64,000 nucleotides of DNA from Lamellibrachia satsuma (GCA_033239005.1 BSQZ01000015.1:5324001-5388000), one strand, 5' to 3'. Shown: positions 34,165-47,116, counted from the stretch's first letter. Notes: generated from the letters alone by a model not told the origin. Made by a program: numbers and translations.

Positions 34165-34730
34165 TCGTTGTATTCTGTCTAGATTTCCGATGTCCTTCTT
34201 ACGATATGGCCTCCATAGTTGCATGCAATATTCCAAATTAAGTATAACTATTGCTTTATACAGGGGTATAATTAGCTGGTTCTCTTTATATGTGATATTT
34301 CTACTAAATAGCCCTAGAATTTGATTACCCTTTGAAATGGCAATCCTACATTGCTTTGAAGCTGTCATGTCTGCACTGGCTATAATTCCTAAGTAATTAT
34401 CTGCAATGGTTATACCATTTGTTTATCTCCAGCTACTTTAACCTTTCTCAATATGTCTTCGTAGCCTGCGAATTTCAGTACTTTGCTTGATACATCGTCT
34501 TCCAATCCATTAAGAATAATATAGGTTGTAATACTGTTCCCAGTGATACCCCACTCAAAACTGATTTCCAGTTTGAAATCTCCCCATCTACTATTTCTCT
34601 TTATCTTGTGTGCATGTGCGTGTGCGTGTGCGTGCGCGTGTGCGTGCGCGTGTGTCTTACTACATCCAATGTACGACAGTTCATTCCAGAACACATAAAC
34701 ATTATTTTTGCCACACCGCGAGATTTTCCT
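34165..34730 (-). mobile_element. CR1/L2-like LINE reverse transcriptase remnant
   Basis: Minus-strand KVLKFAGYEDILRKVKVAGD corresponds to the 'KFADDTK' block after the RT active site. ILGLFSRNITYKENQLIIPL and AIVILNLEYCMQLWRPYRKK are the thumb region (LEYCxQxWxPYxKKDI). Broken by frameshifts; a GTGCGC microsatellite is embedded at 34612-34656. Confidence 0.8.
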
Positions 34731-36221
34731 CGTCAATAATATTACTTATGCAAGGATACTCTTTTTGAAGTTATTGCGATTACCAAAACACCCCAATTTA
34801 TAATTTTCAAGAATTGAGAATGTCCGTAGACAATGTTACTAGACATACATAATCCCACACGTGTGAACGCGGATCAGTACCAAAGGTAGTCAGAAATTTA
34901 GGGGTACGGATATAAGCCCCATGGACAAAAACCCTTCACCTTTTCAGAGAGGGTAGGACAAAACACCTACTAGCTACTGGCTTCAACATGAGTAAACGTT
35001 AATTGGGTGTGGGTTCTCTTAGCAATTCACTAGCATAGGTGAGCACAGGCGGACTCGAGCATAGGCGGACTCGAGCACAGATAATGGAGTTACCTTTAGT
35101 GACGTATGTCAATAGTGGTAAAAACCAATGTATACGTATAAAAAACCAATAAAATAGAATTTAAAGTTTGCTTAATTTATTAATTTCGGTGTTTACTTAC
35201 ATGGAGTACTATATAAACAGAGGCAACAACCTGTCTCTTCACCTCATCCGGCCACCATTTCGCATACTGATATTATTCCCATTTCGCCTAATAAAAAGTT
35301 TATTAGGCGTAAAACAGACTCATTGTTTAATTAAATAAAAAAACATATATACATATATCGGATGGGGCATAATATCCTTATAAAAAAGAAATTTAGTACT
35401 TATAAAAAAGATAAATATAAAATATGCTTTGCAGAAATCATACTTTTTTTTTAGTTAAATTTAAGTACTTTTAATTAGGCGTATTATTTGTTTTTATTTA
35501 TACACAACATTTACTTAATCCAAAAAGAACTTAGATTTAACTCAAGAAAAAACTATGATTTCTGCAAAGCCACACTCATCGTTGTCACCCTCAATGCTCA
35601 CTCTATCTCCTTCGCCTCCCCCGCGATATATTACCTCGAAACACGCCCGGACACCTTTCATACCTTTTCTTTCTCCGTGATGTTTTCCGGCTGGGGCATC
35701 CAAGAGAACGGGTCTCACGATACAGTTGCCGTTTGTATTATTTTTAGTGTCGTGCATAAACTGATCACCTTATCTCTCGTTGGCCCTTGCACTCAAGCAT
35801 GTCACCGTTCGCATGATGGCTTTAGATTCCAAAATAGATTGACATTTTGTTGTACTGAGCGGAAATTCACATACCACGTGTGAGAGATATTATATTGACA
35901 CCCGAAAACATAACAAACCCAAAAACAATCGCAAATGCATCACACATTTTACATACACATTTGTGTATTAGTGAGTAGAAATTGTACGTATAACAAGTAA
36001 AGTGTGATGTCTTTGAGAGTGTGAAGGGCGAGTGGAAAAGTCACTACAGTTGGAATAGTCAAAATAGCCATAGTCATATACAATTATTTCAACCTAAATC
36101 CATCGTCAGGTACACCATAAAACACGAAATCGTCACGTTGTCTTCACAGTTTAGTTCTTGCCTTAAGCATGAATAATGCAGGGGCGGATGTAGGTTTGTT
36201 GGCAGGGGGGTCTCAGTCAGT
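34731..36221. other. Intergenic DNA, mostly unrecognised
   Basis: Holds a 131-residue plus-strand ORF (35488-35883) without known motifs, a TATATAAA motif near 35210, and an 11-bp stem hairpin CGCCTAATAAA/TTTATTAGGCG at 35285-35309. Confidence 0.4.
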
Positions 36222-36495
36222 CGTAGTCATATGTCATTCTACTTACGACCCGTGGGGGAGGGGACGACACATATGTCATTCTACTTACGACCCGTGGGGG
36301 AGGGGATGACACATATGTCATTCTACTTACGACCCGTGGGGGAGGGGACGACACATATGTCATTCTACTTACGACCCGTGGGGGAGGGGATGACACATGT
36401 GTCGTTCTACTTACGACCCGTGGGGGAGGGATGACACATGTGTCGTTCTACTTACGACCCGTGGGGGAGGGGATGACACATGTGTCGTTCTACTT
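36222..36495. repeat. 42-bp G-rich minisatellite
   Basis: About six and a half copies of a 42-bp unit with core TACTTACGACCCGTGGGGGA and GGGGATGACACATATGTC. Each unit carries a GGGGGAGGGG block and a short CATATG palindrome. Confidence 0.95.
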
Positions 36496-37064
36496 ATATA
36501 AGGGTTAATATTAACCAGCAGATAATATTTCAGTCTTTACATGGACACTAGTTCCGATGTACAGGTGTCCATCAGGTGCCCGGGCACCCCCTTTATTTTA
36601 GCCGGATTTTTTCATCAAGATAGAAATAATTGTCGAGATACCGCCAGGTTGCGCCCTCCATTACTAGTTTATCGTATGAGGACATTTGTAATATACAAAT
36701 TCAGGGTGTTGCCAACAGTACTGCCATTTGTCCCCTGGTCGTTCTGATTTCCTCCCCCGTCATGTCTGGTCCTTATAGCACCAATTACTAAACGCAAATG
36801 GATTCTTGTTGTCGGTGATGAATTTCCAATGGTCAGCAACAGTTGTAATGCTTGGACATGAGTGTGAGAGAGAGCTGGAGCCCATGCATACTAAATACGG
36901 ATATTTTATGTGACAAGCTGACTATCGCCATGGGAAGACACAGCCATGACGCCACCCGTCTGGACACTGATGAGAATTGCGATATCAAACATGTTCAGTT
37001 TTGTCCTTAAAGATCGTGGAAACACAGAAGACACGTGATACATTCTTGAAGTTTGTCTTGTGTT
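36496..37064. other. Intergenic DNA, nothing recognised
   Basis: A 68-residue plus ORF (36541-36747) has no known motif. Confidence 0.4.
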
Positions 37065-37447
37065 ACTCCGGACTCACGTGCGCAGCCATCGCCAACAAGA
37101 TCGAGCAGCTCGGCTTCGACTTCCAAAACATGCACAACGAAACATACAATGGTGCTGTAAATATGGCAGTGAATTATATGGCTGCTTTAACAAGCGGTGC
37201 CATCGATAATGTACCGAATAGGTGGATAGTAATAGGTGGATAGTAATAGAGCTATGTCATGATTTCATTTAATTTCTCCCCAAAGTGTCAAGAGAAGCTC
37301 CAAAGCTTGATCACAGAGTTGGAGTCTGAAGCCAGTCGCACCGCGTTCACAGCCAATGACAGGACGCAACGAGTTAATCGTCATGACTCACGGTACATGT
37401 TCGCACAACTCCAGCCTGATGGTGAAAATCGACGTTTTCGACCTTGA
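37065..37447 (+). pseudogene. hAT-type (ZMYM1/DUF4371-like) transposase remnant
   Basis: Plus-strand LTCAAIANKIEQLGFDFQNM then ETYNGAVNMA matches the block usually read as 'GLTGxxLAxxI..LGLD..RGQGYDGAxNM'. After a stop and frame change, FSPKCQEKLQSLITE.. and TQRVNRHDSR match 'SPKRQxxL..TRWVxRHD'. Key residues and reading frame are lost, so it is inactive. Confidence 0.6.
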
Positions 37448-37639
37448 CTGAATTTTCAATATTGTTTTGCAAAAACAGTAATTTGGGAAATGCTTTACAT
37501 ATAATTAGTAACACTATTTGGTTTATATTTGTAATGCACAGTCTACTGTATTTTTACAATTATAATCCTTTTATAAGGCCCCTCATCTTGCATGCAGCAA
37601 ATAAGGCTTTCCCGCGATAGAAAATATATAGTAAAATGG

Positions 37640-38030
37640 CTGAGTGACAGAAGACAACGTGTTGTAGTAGATGGGGATGTTCAAACTGGAAATCAGTTTT
37701 GAGTGGGGCACCACAAAGATCAGTATTATTATTCTTAATATAATTATATCAGTGACTTGGACGATACTATAACAAGCAAGGTACTGACATTTGCCGATGG
37801 CACAAAAGTGTTTTTAAATGTTAAGAATGAGATAAACAACATTTACAAAACGATCTTGACAAATTAGTTAAATGGTCTGAAAAATTGCAGATGTTATTAA
37901 ATTTTGGGAAATGTAAATGCCTACACACATGACACGGGAACTTGAATGTAAACTATAAAATGGGAGACACTATTCTAGGTTTGCCATAAATGAAAAGGAC
38001 TTAATGCTGATGTGGAAGTTTCAGAGCATT
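37640..38030 (+). mobile_element. CR1/L2-like LINE reverse transcriptase remnant
   Basis: Plus-strand frames give VLSGAPQRSVL, LIYISDLDDTITSKVLTFAD and LVKWSEKLQMLLNFGKCKCL, the RT core and following block, with the catalytic YADD degraded to FADG. Inactive. Same family as 34165-34730 in the opposite orientation. Confidence 0.85.
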
Positions 38031-39470
38031 GTGGTATTGCAGTAAGTAAGTGAGTAAGTAAGTTAATTTATTTCCTCCTCGCCATCATCATGTTCAATAT
38101 AAGGCAAACAAAAGCAATGAAGATGAGGTGGCTACCAGAGAATTATAAACTTATCAGGCTAGTAGCCAGTGACGATGACACCAGGAACCAATTAACTTGA
38201 AGATTTGTCATTGTCATTTGTTCTTAATGGGGCATGGCCACCAAACTGATTAATACTTTGAGTGAGGGTGGTCCCAGCAGTTGTGTTATAAGTGTGGGCA
38301 GTTGGGTTGTTCATACTGGTGTGAGCATCGTGCATTAGTGTTAAACTCTCCAAGACAAACATTTTGGAGGCTTGCTGGAGAAAGTTGTGGGAAAACGAAT
38401 ATTGTTATTTTCTTTGTGGCTTACAGTTGTACGAATCGACAGAAGACAGGATCTAACATCTTGTTATTTTCAGGTAATTTATGTCGCAAATGTTTGTGCT
38501 GTGTTAGTGTATATGTGAATGAATGTAACAGTTTAAAAAATATTCTGAAATATCAATATATTACAGATACGTTTGTTTTTCTTAGGGGAGCGTACATTAA
38601 GTGTTTCCCAGTAGTCACATTGATTGGGTGCAACATAAAATGTTATACGGGTAGGATTAAGTTTTTATAAATAATGTGTGCGTGCGTGTATGCATATTTG
38701 TAGCTCATTTTTAAAATTCAACTAGATGTCAGCTCATTAATAAGATTTGTTTCTTTATTAAGCATTTAATAAGGCTCTCCCCTTTTTGATCGTCGTTTGC
38801 CTTTTCTTCGTTGTATGAACCACTATCATGTAACTCATTCTGTACACATTGCAACATTCACATTCATTCTATGCATTTGTTTGACAAACCATGTGAAAGG
38901 TTGCCTACTAAAACAATTGACAGCTTAAATGAGAGAGCACATTTCTTTACATGACTTTGCAAGTTGGTCAGATAACATTCGAGAAAGATCTTGATCTGCA
39001 GGTGGAAATGGCTGTGATGGAGCAGCTGGGGAATGTGTTGGAAGATGGGAAAAGAATATTTCTGGGACCTTAGAGAAGAATGTCCAACAGGGCTTAATGA
39101 GATTTTGACCATTTGCAGTCATTAGCTAATACATGTATAGAGCACTTCAGAAAGTTAAGTTTCGATCATGTTTAGTGGTGCTTCTGTTATAGTTAATATG
39201 TTATGATATTTGATATACAAGGTGCATGGATAGATTGTGCACGTAATAAGGTATTAGGTATATATAGCTATGTAGTAATAATCTCTTATTAGTACTGTAT
39301 ATCTATAGATATATTATGAAGACTGGGTGCTGTACAGTATAAACACTGGGCCTCCAGTGGGTTCTTGCCGTGCAGCAGCACTGGTCCATGCCAGCATCAC
39401 TTTATCATGTGTCAACTGATAAGGGCTTAGCGATCTTGTTTTACTAATGGGTGTTCTATTTATGTGTATG
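38031..39470. other. Intergenic DNA, unrecognised
   Basis: A 129-residue plus ORF (38281-38670) is Cys-rich but has no family motif I know. GTAA repeats lie at 38041-38065. Nothing else stands out. Confidence 0.4.
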
Positions 39471-39782
39471 GTAGGGGCTCACAGATTCAGAAATCTTCAA
39501 CAAATATTTCTCAATCATAGCCAGTCAATGCACGATTGACTACAAAGACAAACAACACTACCATACATGGCTCAAAGATTGACTACAAAGACAAACAACA
39601 CTACCACACATGGCTCAAAAATTTACTACAAAGACAAACAACACTACCACACATGGCTCAAAGATTGCGTCAGTGATAAACTGGATAGAGCATCTTGGAC
39701 CCCAGAAATCACAGAGCAAACTGTGAACAGAACACTCCTGGCTCTCCGTCCTGACAAATCCAACGAACCAAATAGTGAACTG
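39471..39782 (+). mobile_element. LINE linker remnant with 43-bp x3 expansion
   Basis: Plus-strand LTDSEIFNKYFSIIASQ and later WTPEITEQTVNRTLLALRPD then KSN resemble the endonuclease-RT linker of LINEs ('FNxYF ... LkxLKpxKSxGPD'). A 43-bp unit encoding DYKDKQHYHTWLK is tandemly repeated three times at 39533-39665. The right end begins the 52-bp array that resumes at 42490. Confidence 0.5.
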
Positions 39783-40035
39783 GGGACTGTTTCACTAAGA
39801 CTAAGAGCTCATAAGGAAAACCTATCATAACTCAGAATCCATCATAGAATTTTAAGAGCGTTTTCAAAATGCGTTTCACTAAGCTGCTCGTAAAATCCAT
39901 CATAAGCTAAAGAGCGATATTTCTATCATAAGCTTAGGAGCAAAATTTTTCACCCTAAACCACGTTATTTGATCACTGAGGATATTATTTCGATGTCACA
40001 CCGGCGGAAATGTGGAACTAATTTGACAGTTGCGA

Positions 40036-40107
40036 ATGACAACAATCATGGATTCGCTGTCGCTGGATGTTTTGCCGCTTGTCAGCGACGAGAAAATCTC
40101 GAAAAAG
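40036..40107 (+). CDS. Possible first exon of the second Harbinger ORF
   Basis: ATG-initiated plus-strand stretch MTTIMDSLSLDVLPLVSDEK.. ending in AAG|GTAAGA, opposite in direction to the transposase. PIF/Harbinger elements often carry a divergent Myb-like ORF. No Myb motif is visible here, so the assignment rests on position alone. Confidence 0.28.
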
Positions 40108-40494
40108 GTAAGATTTGTGCATGTCTAGTGTTGCGAATGTTAACATTTATTTGTAATGTATACTTGTATACAGATTAGATTGCTAGAAAGCGGTTGACGT
40201 GACTGACGCTTAGTTTTGTCCATTTTACTGTAGCCGAGACGTCGTAGGACTAGCAGACGATAAAAAGAACGCAGACGACATGTCATGGCCATGCCTCATG
40301 GGAACTGATTTTATGTGTCGCTTATGCAAATGCTACTTTGTACAACTTAATTAATATATATTGTACGTGTGTGTGTATATATATTTGTTTCATTTTGAAG
40401 ACCCACTGCACAGTTTGAGCAGAGACAATTGCAATAACTATGTTTATGACTATGCCGAGGCTACACACACACAAATATATATGTATGTAGTATG

Positions 40495-40673
<179 letters not shown>

Positions 40674-40995
40674 TAAACATATATTATATTTCACATGTAT
40701 TATATTCACAGGCATGTTGCCAAGTCACAAGCTGTCAAGTCGAGTCGCTAGTCATTGACCTGCAAATCAAGTCAAGTCTCAAGACAATGATCTCCAAATG
40801 GGCGACTCAGTCAGACTCGAGTCAACAAATCTGATATTTCACCATACCATGGACACTACATAATTATTATGTTACATTTATCACCATCTGTTTGTTTGCC
40901 TTTGATGGCTATCTTATTAATCTTGTTAACAATCACTGAAGTTATGTTATAATTAGTGCATATAATAATATGTTGTTATTTAATAAAACACTCAC

Positions 40996-42280
40996 CATTA
41001 CATTTATGCTGTGCTCCCCCTTTCTGTTTACAAACGCATATTCTTCTTGCCTAGGTCCCAGGATGCCTATGTGTGTGCCGTCAACCGCACCCACAACTCT
41101 TGGGAAGCCCCCAACACCATTAAATGATTGGGCCAGTTTAGCCAGTTGTTCGCTAAAATAAATTAATTGTTGACATAAACTTCATAATTTTACAAGATGG
41201 CAGTTGAGTTTTAAACTTATTATTATTAATATTTTCATACTTCTCTGTGCTTAGCATTGTACCTCTGCTCCTGTTCAAATGTTATTTCAGTAATCGTAAA
41301 TAGGATGTTACATATACATAGTTCAGTGCTCAAATATGTGGTATGGAAATTTTTATCTAAAACGTTTAAGTACTTTAACAAATACTAATTTACTTATTAG
41401 TGTACTGTGTATATGTGCGTTAAATATCATCTTAGGTACAACTTACGGTTCATAGTCATAGTATATCTCCTGGTGTGCTTTCGAAGCAATGTACGTTGAT
41501 ACATTTTTTATGCATCTACTAACTGTTGATAAAGACACACCATGTATCTTTGCCAACTCGGATAAATACCCAGACTTGGCCATAAATCGAAGAGCTATGA
41601 GGACCTACAAAAACAAACAGTACCACAATATTCAATGTTTTACTTCAGATTCAAATATATATTTTCTGTAGAATTTTGCACACATACACACAAGTGCACA
41701 CATTTACATGCATTAATTAATTTATGTCTGTGCAGAATGATGTAACTTAACAAGACGTACATAATGTTTTCACAAATAATATAACAATTATATTTCTCAT
41801 TGAAACGAAATGCAGTTTTGGAAGTAATTAAATAATAAAAAAATGCATGCTATCTTGTTTATACACCATTGGCATAGACCATAGGCATAGTCAGTTTTTA
41901 CAATAACCTACGGCGCTATACTCCAACCCGAATAGAACACATAGCAAACGATGCCTTCGCAACCTTGACCTTCGGCTTCACGTTTTTTATATTTTTGTTG
42001 CACGAACTTGACGTAGCTAGAACACGATAGTATGTATACATATATATCATATTCTGCTTACCTGCGCTTCCGAATGTAGTGCATGGGACCGAGTGGTCGT
42101 GTTGCTATACGGAGATGCCACAAAACCACGCACTATAGTTTGGATCATGTTTCGATCCAACCTATACACTTTCGTTAGTTCTTCATCGTTGATGTCATTC
42201 AAAGTTAATCTATTAAGAAAAACTCTATCTCTTCGTAAAATAAAGCGTCTGCGTCTTTGGATAACATGTAAGTACGCCAT
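40996..42280 (-). pseudogene. Harbinger (HARBI1-like) transposase, C-terminus missing
   Basis: Three exons join in phase: 42280-42062 (73 residues, EELTKVYRLDRNMIQTIVRG), 41604-41447 (VLIALRFMAKSGYLSELAKI, STVSRCIKNV) and 41152-40996 (FPRVVGAVDGTHIGILGPRQ, FVNRKGEHSINVM). VDGTHI holds the first Asp of the DDE triad. I cannot find exons for the second Asp or the Glu, where a (TA)n tract now lies, so the enzyme appears truncated at about 178 of the usual 350 residues. Confidence 0.85.
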
Positions 42281-42489
42281 TTTCTCGCTTATGATGGATA
42301 TATGTTCTTATGAGCGGTCTAACCTCGTCGTAAGTTAGGAGCGTTCTTAAGAGCGTTCCTATGAGCATTTCTATGATTTATTCTTAGTGAAACGCAATTT
42401 TCTGTTTCGATCATAGCTTAAGAGCGAAATCGATTGTTAAGAGCGAAATCGTGCTTATGAGCTCATAAAGATGTTAGTGAAACAGTCCC

Positions 42490-43150
42490 CAGAGCTCTCA
42501 TGGCTCTCCGTCCTGACAAATCCAACGGAGCAAACAGTGAACAGAACACTCCTAGCTCTCCGTCCTGACAAATCCAACGGAACAAACAGTGAACCGAGCT
42601 CTCATGGCTCACCGTTTTGACAAATCCAACGAAGCAAACAGTGAACTGAGCACTCCTGGCTCTCTGTCCTGACAAATCCAACGAAGCAAACAGTGAACAG
42701 AACTCTCATGGCTCTCCGCCATGACAAATCCAACGGAGCAAACAGTGAACAGAGCTCTCATGGCTCTCCGTCCTGACAAATCCAACGGAACAAACAGTGA
42801 ACCGAGCTCTCATGGCTCACCGTTTTGACAAATCCAACGAAGCAAACAGTGAACAGAACACGCCTAGCTCTCCGTCCTGACAAATCCAACGGAGCAAACA
42901 GTGAACTGAGCACTCCTGGTTCTCTGTCCTGACAAATCCAACGAAGCAAACAGTGAACTGAGCACTCCTGGCTGTCTGTCCTGACAAATCCAACGAAGCA
43001 AACAGTGAACTGAGCACTCCTGGCTCTTTGTCCTGACAAATCCAACGAAGCAAACAGTGAACAGAGCACTCTTGGCTCTCCGTCCTGACACATCCAAAGG
43101 AACAAACAGTGAACAGAGCACTCCTGGCTCTCTGTCATGACAAATCCAGA
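42490..43150. repeat. 52-bp tandem array derived from a LINE segment
   Basis: About twelve copies of a 52-bp unit with core GTCCTGACAAATCCAACG and CAAACAGTGAAC. The same unit occurs at 39700-39782 on the other side of the Harbinger element, so the array predates the insertion. The unit corresponds to the LALRPDKSN part of the adjoining LINE remnant. Confidence 0.93.
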
Positions 43151-43435
43151 ATCAGTGTTCGGCTGAAAAACGAAGGTCATGATTATCACGACTAGACAAA
43201 AGTGGCAACACCTTGACATAACTGAACCCGAGATATGGGAAGGGAAATACAAATTACATGTGCGATATAGTCCAGCCTGTATCTGACGCTTCCTCAAGAA
43301 ACACGATCGAACGCCAAAGGAGACATCAACGTACCAAAAGGACGGACCGAAATCTTCAAGAACACTATAGGCATATTAGCTATTGGTGCAAAGATCTGGA
43401 TCACTCTCGGCCACAATAACTTTGAGTAAACAACA
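43151..43435. other. Spacer between two satellites
   Basis: About 285 bp without recognised features. Confidence 0.5.
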
Positions 43436-44147
43436 GTGACGCGCGAGACTACGAACACCTTACTGGAGACTACGAACACCTTACTGGAGACCACGAACAC
43501 CTTACTGGACACTACGAACACCTTACTGGAGACCACGAACACCTTATTGGAGACCACGAACACATTACTAGAGACCACGAACACCTTACTGCAGACCACG
43601 AACACATTACCGGAGACTACGAACACCTTACTGGATACTACGAACACATTACTGGAGACCACAAACACCTTACTGGAGACTACGAACACCTTACTGGAGA
43701 CCACGAACACCTTACTGGAGACCACGAACATCTTACTGGAGACTACGAACACCTTAGTGGAGACTACGAACACCTTAGTGGAGACCACGAACACCTTAGT
43801 GGAGACTACGAACACCTTAGTGGAGACCACGAACACCTTACTGGAGACCACGAACACCTTACTGGAGACTACGAACACCTTACTGGAGACTACGAGGACC
43901 TTACTGGAGACCACGAGCACCTTACTGGAGACCACGAGCACCTTACTGGAGACTACGGACACCTTACTGGAGACCACGAACACATTACTGGAGACTACGA
44001 ACACCTTACTGGAGAGGAGACTACGAACACCTTACTGGAGACTACGAATACCTTACTGGAGACTACGAACACCTTACTGGAGACTACGAACACCTTACTG
44101 GAGACCACGAGCACCTTACTGGAGACTACGAACACCTTACTGGACTA
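43436..44147. repeat. 21-bp minisatellite (about 34 copies)
   Basis: Unit GAGACTACGAACACCTTACTG with A/C and C/G variants. Because 21 is a multiple of three and the unit lacks stops, it opens long frames on both strands (TNTLLET and VFVVSSK repeats). A 5-bp slip near 44010 shifts the plus frame. No start context or splice signal suggests a real protein. Confidence 0.95.
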
Positions 44148-45884
44148 TTCATTTTCCTAAATCGCTAATTTTAAGCTATACATTTTACTTAACTAATTTT
44201 AATTCTGTTCAAAATATATCTTTACTGTTTTTTAAATATACTCTCATTTATAATTATGATCTTAAACGGTACTGTAATTACTTGCATATTTATACTTAAC
44301 TAACCTTAGAAAGATAAAATGTATATTTTATAGGGTTTATCGTAAATAAAAAGTTATATTATTATTATTAAATGCAGTATACCTATGTAGACATGTATGA
44401 AAACAAAATTAACATGTGTTTGAAAGAGGGAAATATAATCTGATGTTGGACTCTCGATAAGCCAATGACTTCCTTATCAGTGTGCCATCTGAGCTTGTAG
44501 ATGTAGATAGCAACATTGTTAAAACTGGACGTATGAAGCGTAGTCGGACAAAGACCAAGAACCGTGTCTGATGGAGATGAGTCATCACTACGCAAAGGAT
44601 ACGCGGGGATAGCCAATTATGTAAATACATTTTCCATCGGGGTAAAGTCTAATCCAGTATTCCAAGGGTTATCATTATGTGACGTTTTCCTTAAGACTTT
44701 AACATTTATAATTATGTTCTACATTTATCCACACTGTGAAAATACGAGTATAGTCTACTGTATTATTATCGTTCATCGACTGCCGTACTGTGACGGTTAT
44801 CGCCTAGACCCTACTTATAAAGCAAGCTACCCTTTGCTCCTTTGAACATATGCATAGTCTAGTACGTGGAAAGTTCAAATTTGACAACATGATTAATCGA
44901 GGAATGTTGGCAACGAACCGAGAAATATGTCCAACTAATAAAATTATTTCAGTTATCTTCAACCAGACGCGGTCAGACGCGTGACACACCGGCGAACTCG
45001 TTAGACGTCAACGGTGAACCCGTCGACCAGGCCGTTGGCGATTACGTCTGTCGTAGAGACAAAAACCGAACCAGTTGACTCGGCAGCCACACGACACACC
45101 GATTGAACCACCCGACCGGTGATACCGATGACACATGCTCCTTTACTAGAGTAAAAACTTCAGAGAAAGTACTATATGACGACATTGCGTCACTCGGTTG
45201 CTCTCAACTGTTTCAGCACGTTATGACCCGATATCAGTTAAGTTGCGTAAGAATCTGATGTAGGTTATCATAACCTACTAGAATGACTTGTAACATATAA
45301 CAAATAAATAATATCCATCATTCGTCGGAACTAGTAGACTTACAACCGAAGCACAGTTTTGAACGTCGTATTATTCTTGCTATTCACGTGTGTCATACGT
45401 TTACTGTTATAGTGTACGCCTGAATATATGGGCCGTACAACCTTCACTGGAGAAACATCATAACTGGAAAATGTGTTTATATACTAAGCAATAATGCTAG
45501 GTAAAAAAGATAGGCATCTCGAAGTGCGTACACCGTTAAAACACTAGGTGTGCTCAGGAATAACCCTTGGCCTGATCTTGCTTAGGGTGTTTACCGTGCC
45601 ACCGGCGCATTCAAAATTCAATGCAGTGCATTCGACAATAAGCGGTGGCCACATTCAGAATAAAAGCATAGCTGCAATATACCATGGTTGTTTTAACAAA
45701 GCCCATGCGTTTTATCACGCACGCTTCCTAAGTAAAAACACATTCCTTCAAGGGTATGATCCCACCCCGTGTGACTTTGAGATGTACAGATGTGAATTTA
45801 CTTATGACTGTTGTTACAAAATAAGTAAGTGTTGTCCTTTATAGACGCCAGTTCATACTCCAAAAATTCGATTGCCTCTTTATA
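44148..45884. other. Intergenic DNA with a LINE 3' trailer
   Basis: Positions 44440-44530 carry GGACTCTCGATAAGCCAATG, the 3' trailer of the CR1/L2-like family found at 240-545. A 98-residue plus ORF (45548-45844) is unrecognised. The rest shows nothing. Confidence 0.45.
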
Positions 45885-46090
45885 ATGATGACGGACTGCT
45901 TTCGAAAATGATGACAGAATGGTATTTTATGATATCACAACTGCCTTCTGTAATAATGACAGAATGTTATTCTGTAATGATGACAGACTTAAACTGTCTT
46001 TTATAACGATGACGTCACTGATTTCTATGATGATGAATAAAACTGATGATGACATAACTATCTTCTCTAAACTGCCTGTGGTAATGATGA
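45885..46090. repeat. Degenerate TAATGATGACAGAACTG repeats
   Basis: Imperfect 20-24 bp units with core ATGATGACAGAA. The same motif returns at 46385-46410 and 46755-46985. Confidence 0.75.
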
Positions 46091-46104
46091 AAGAACTGCC
46101 TCCG

Positions 46105-46385
46105 GGCAGGACATCAAGAAGCATCATTTGACATCGTGAAGGCTGTGGGAACACGCAGGTGGAGATGGCTCGGTCACATCCTCCGAATGAGTGAGGACCG
46201 TCTTGTGGACAGCGCACTACTTGCGACATCGCCAGCGTGACCACCGAACGAACCCGGCTTGCTGCTGGTGGATCTCGAACGACCCAACGCCGACTGCATT
46301 GCGGATTTCGCCGCTGAATGCGACATATATAGTGCCGAATGGAAGACTGCTGCTAGAGTTTATGCTGGGAACCAAGCGACATAAC
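46105..46385 (+). mobile_element. LINE ORF2 C-terminal remnant
   Basis: Plus-strand RRWRWLGHILRMSEDRLVDS and, after a break, GLLLVDLERPNADCIADFAA resemble the post-RT tail of RTE/jockey-like elements (RWLGHILRM ... GSLLxD). It lies inside the ATGATGACAGAA repeats. Confidence 0.65.
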
Positions 46386-46439
46386 TGCCTTCTATAATGA
46401 TGACAGAAAAGTCCTTTTTTAATGACAACCCTTAGCAAA

Positions 46440-46750
46440 AACATCTATATAATTCTATAGAAATGCATAGAATTCTACAGAGTATATTAGAATGTTGTCT
46501 AGAAAACTAGAATATTAGAGATTCCTATAGAAATAGTTTACGTCTACTTAAATTTTCTATAGATTTGTATAGAATTCTACAGAGCATAGTACAATATCGT
46601 ATAGAAAACAACAGAATGCTATACAATTCCATAGCTATGTCCAAAAATCAGTTAATATTCTAAAAAAATCTGTAAAATATTTTCTGAATTGTACAGTTGT
46701 GTCTGGAAAAACCTATAGAATATTCTATAAAAATTCCATAGATTATTTTA
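46440..46750. repeat. Cluster of ATAGAATTCTATAG-type palindromes
   Basis: At least eight imperfect copies of AGAATTCTA or ATAGAATNCTATA within 310 bp of AT-rich DNA. Confidence 0.65.
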
Positions 46751-46754
46751 CTGA

Positions 46755-46985
46755 AGAACTGTCTATAATGACGACAGAACTGCCATCTATATTGATGACA
46801 AAACAGTCTTTTATAATGATGACAGAACTGTTTTCCATAATGAAGACAGAAATGTTTTCCATAATGATGACAGAAATGTTTTCCATAATGAAGATAGAAC
46901 TGTTGTCCATAATGATGACTGAAATGTTTTCCATATGATGACAGAAATATTTTCCATAATGATGACAGAACTGTTGCAGTTATAT
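46755..46985. repeat. 24-bp minisatellite, ATGATGACAGAA family
   Basis: About nine units with core CCATAATGATGACAGAACTG, continuing the family at 45885-46090. Confidence 0.9.
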
Positions 46986-47116
46986 ATGTATTGAAACAAC
47001 AGCTAATTTCAGCAATACTTGAAAGGATACAAGAATGTAGATAATGTTAAGTATTCACTAGTTGTTAATAACAAACTAAAGCACAACAATAGGTCATTAT
47101 TGTGTCTGGTTTGTAT

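Noticed and set aside
35200..35310. TATATAAA plus AATAAA hairpin as an LTR or small gene
   Set aside because: No paired long terminal repeat, primer-binding site or gag/pol sequence was seen nearby.
46699..46938. 79-residue Met-rich ORF
   Set aside because: Translation of the 24-bp ATGATGACAGAA satellite.
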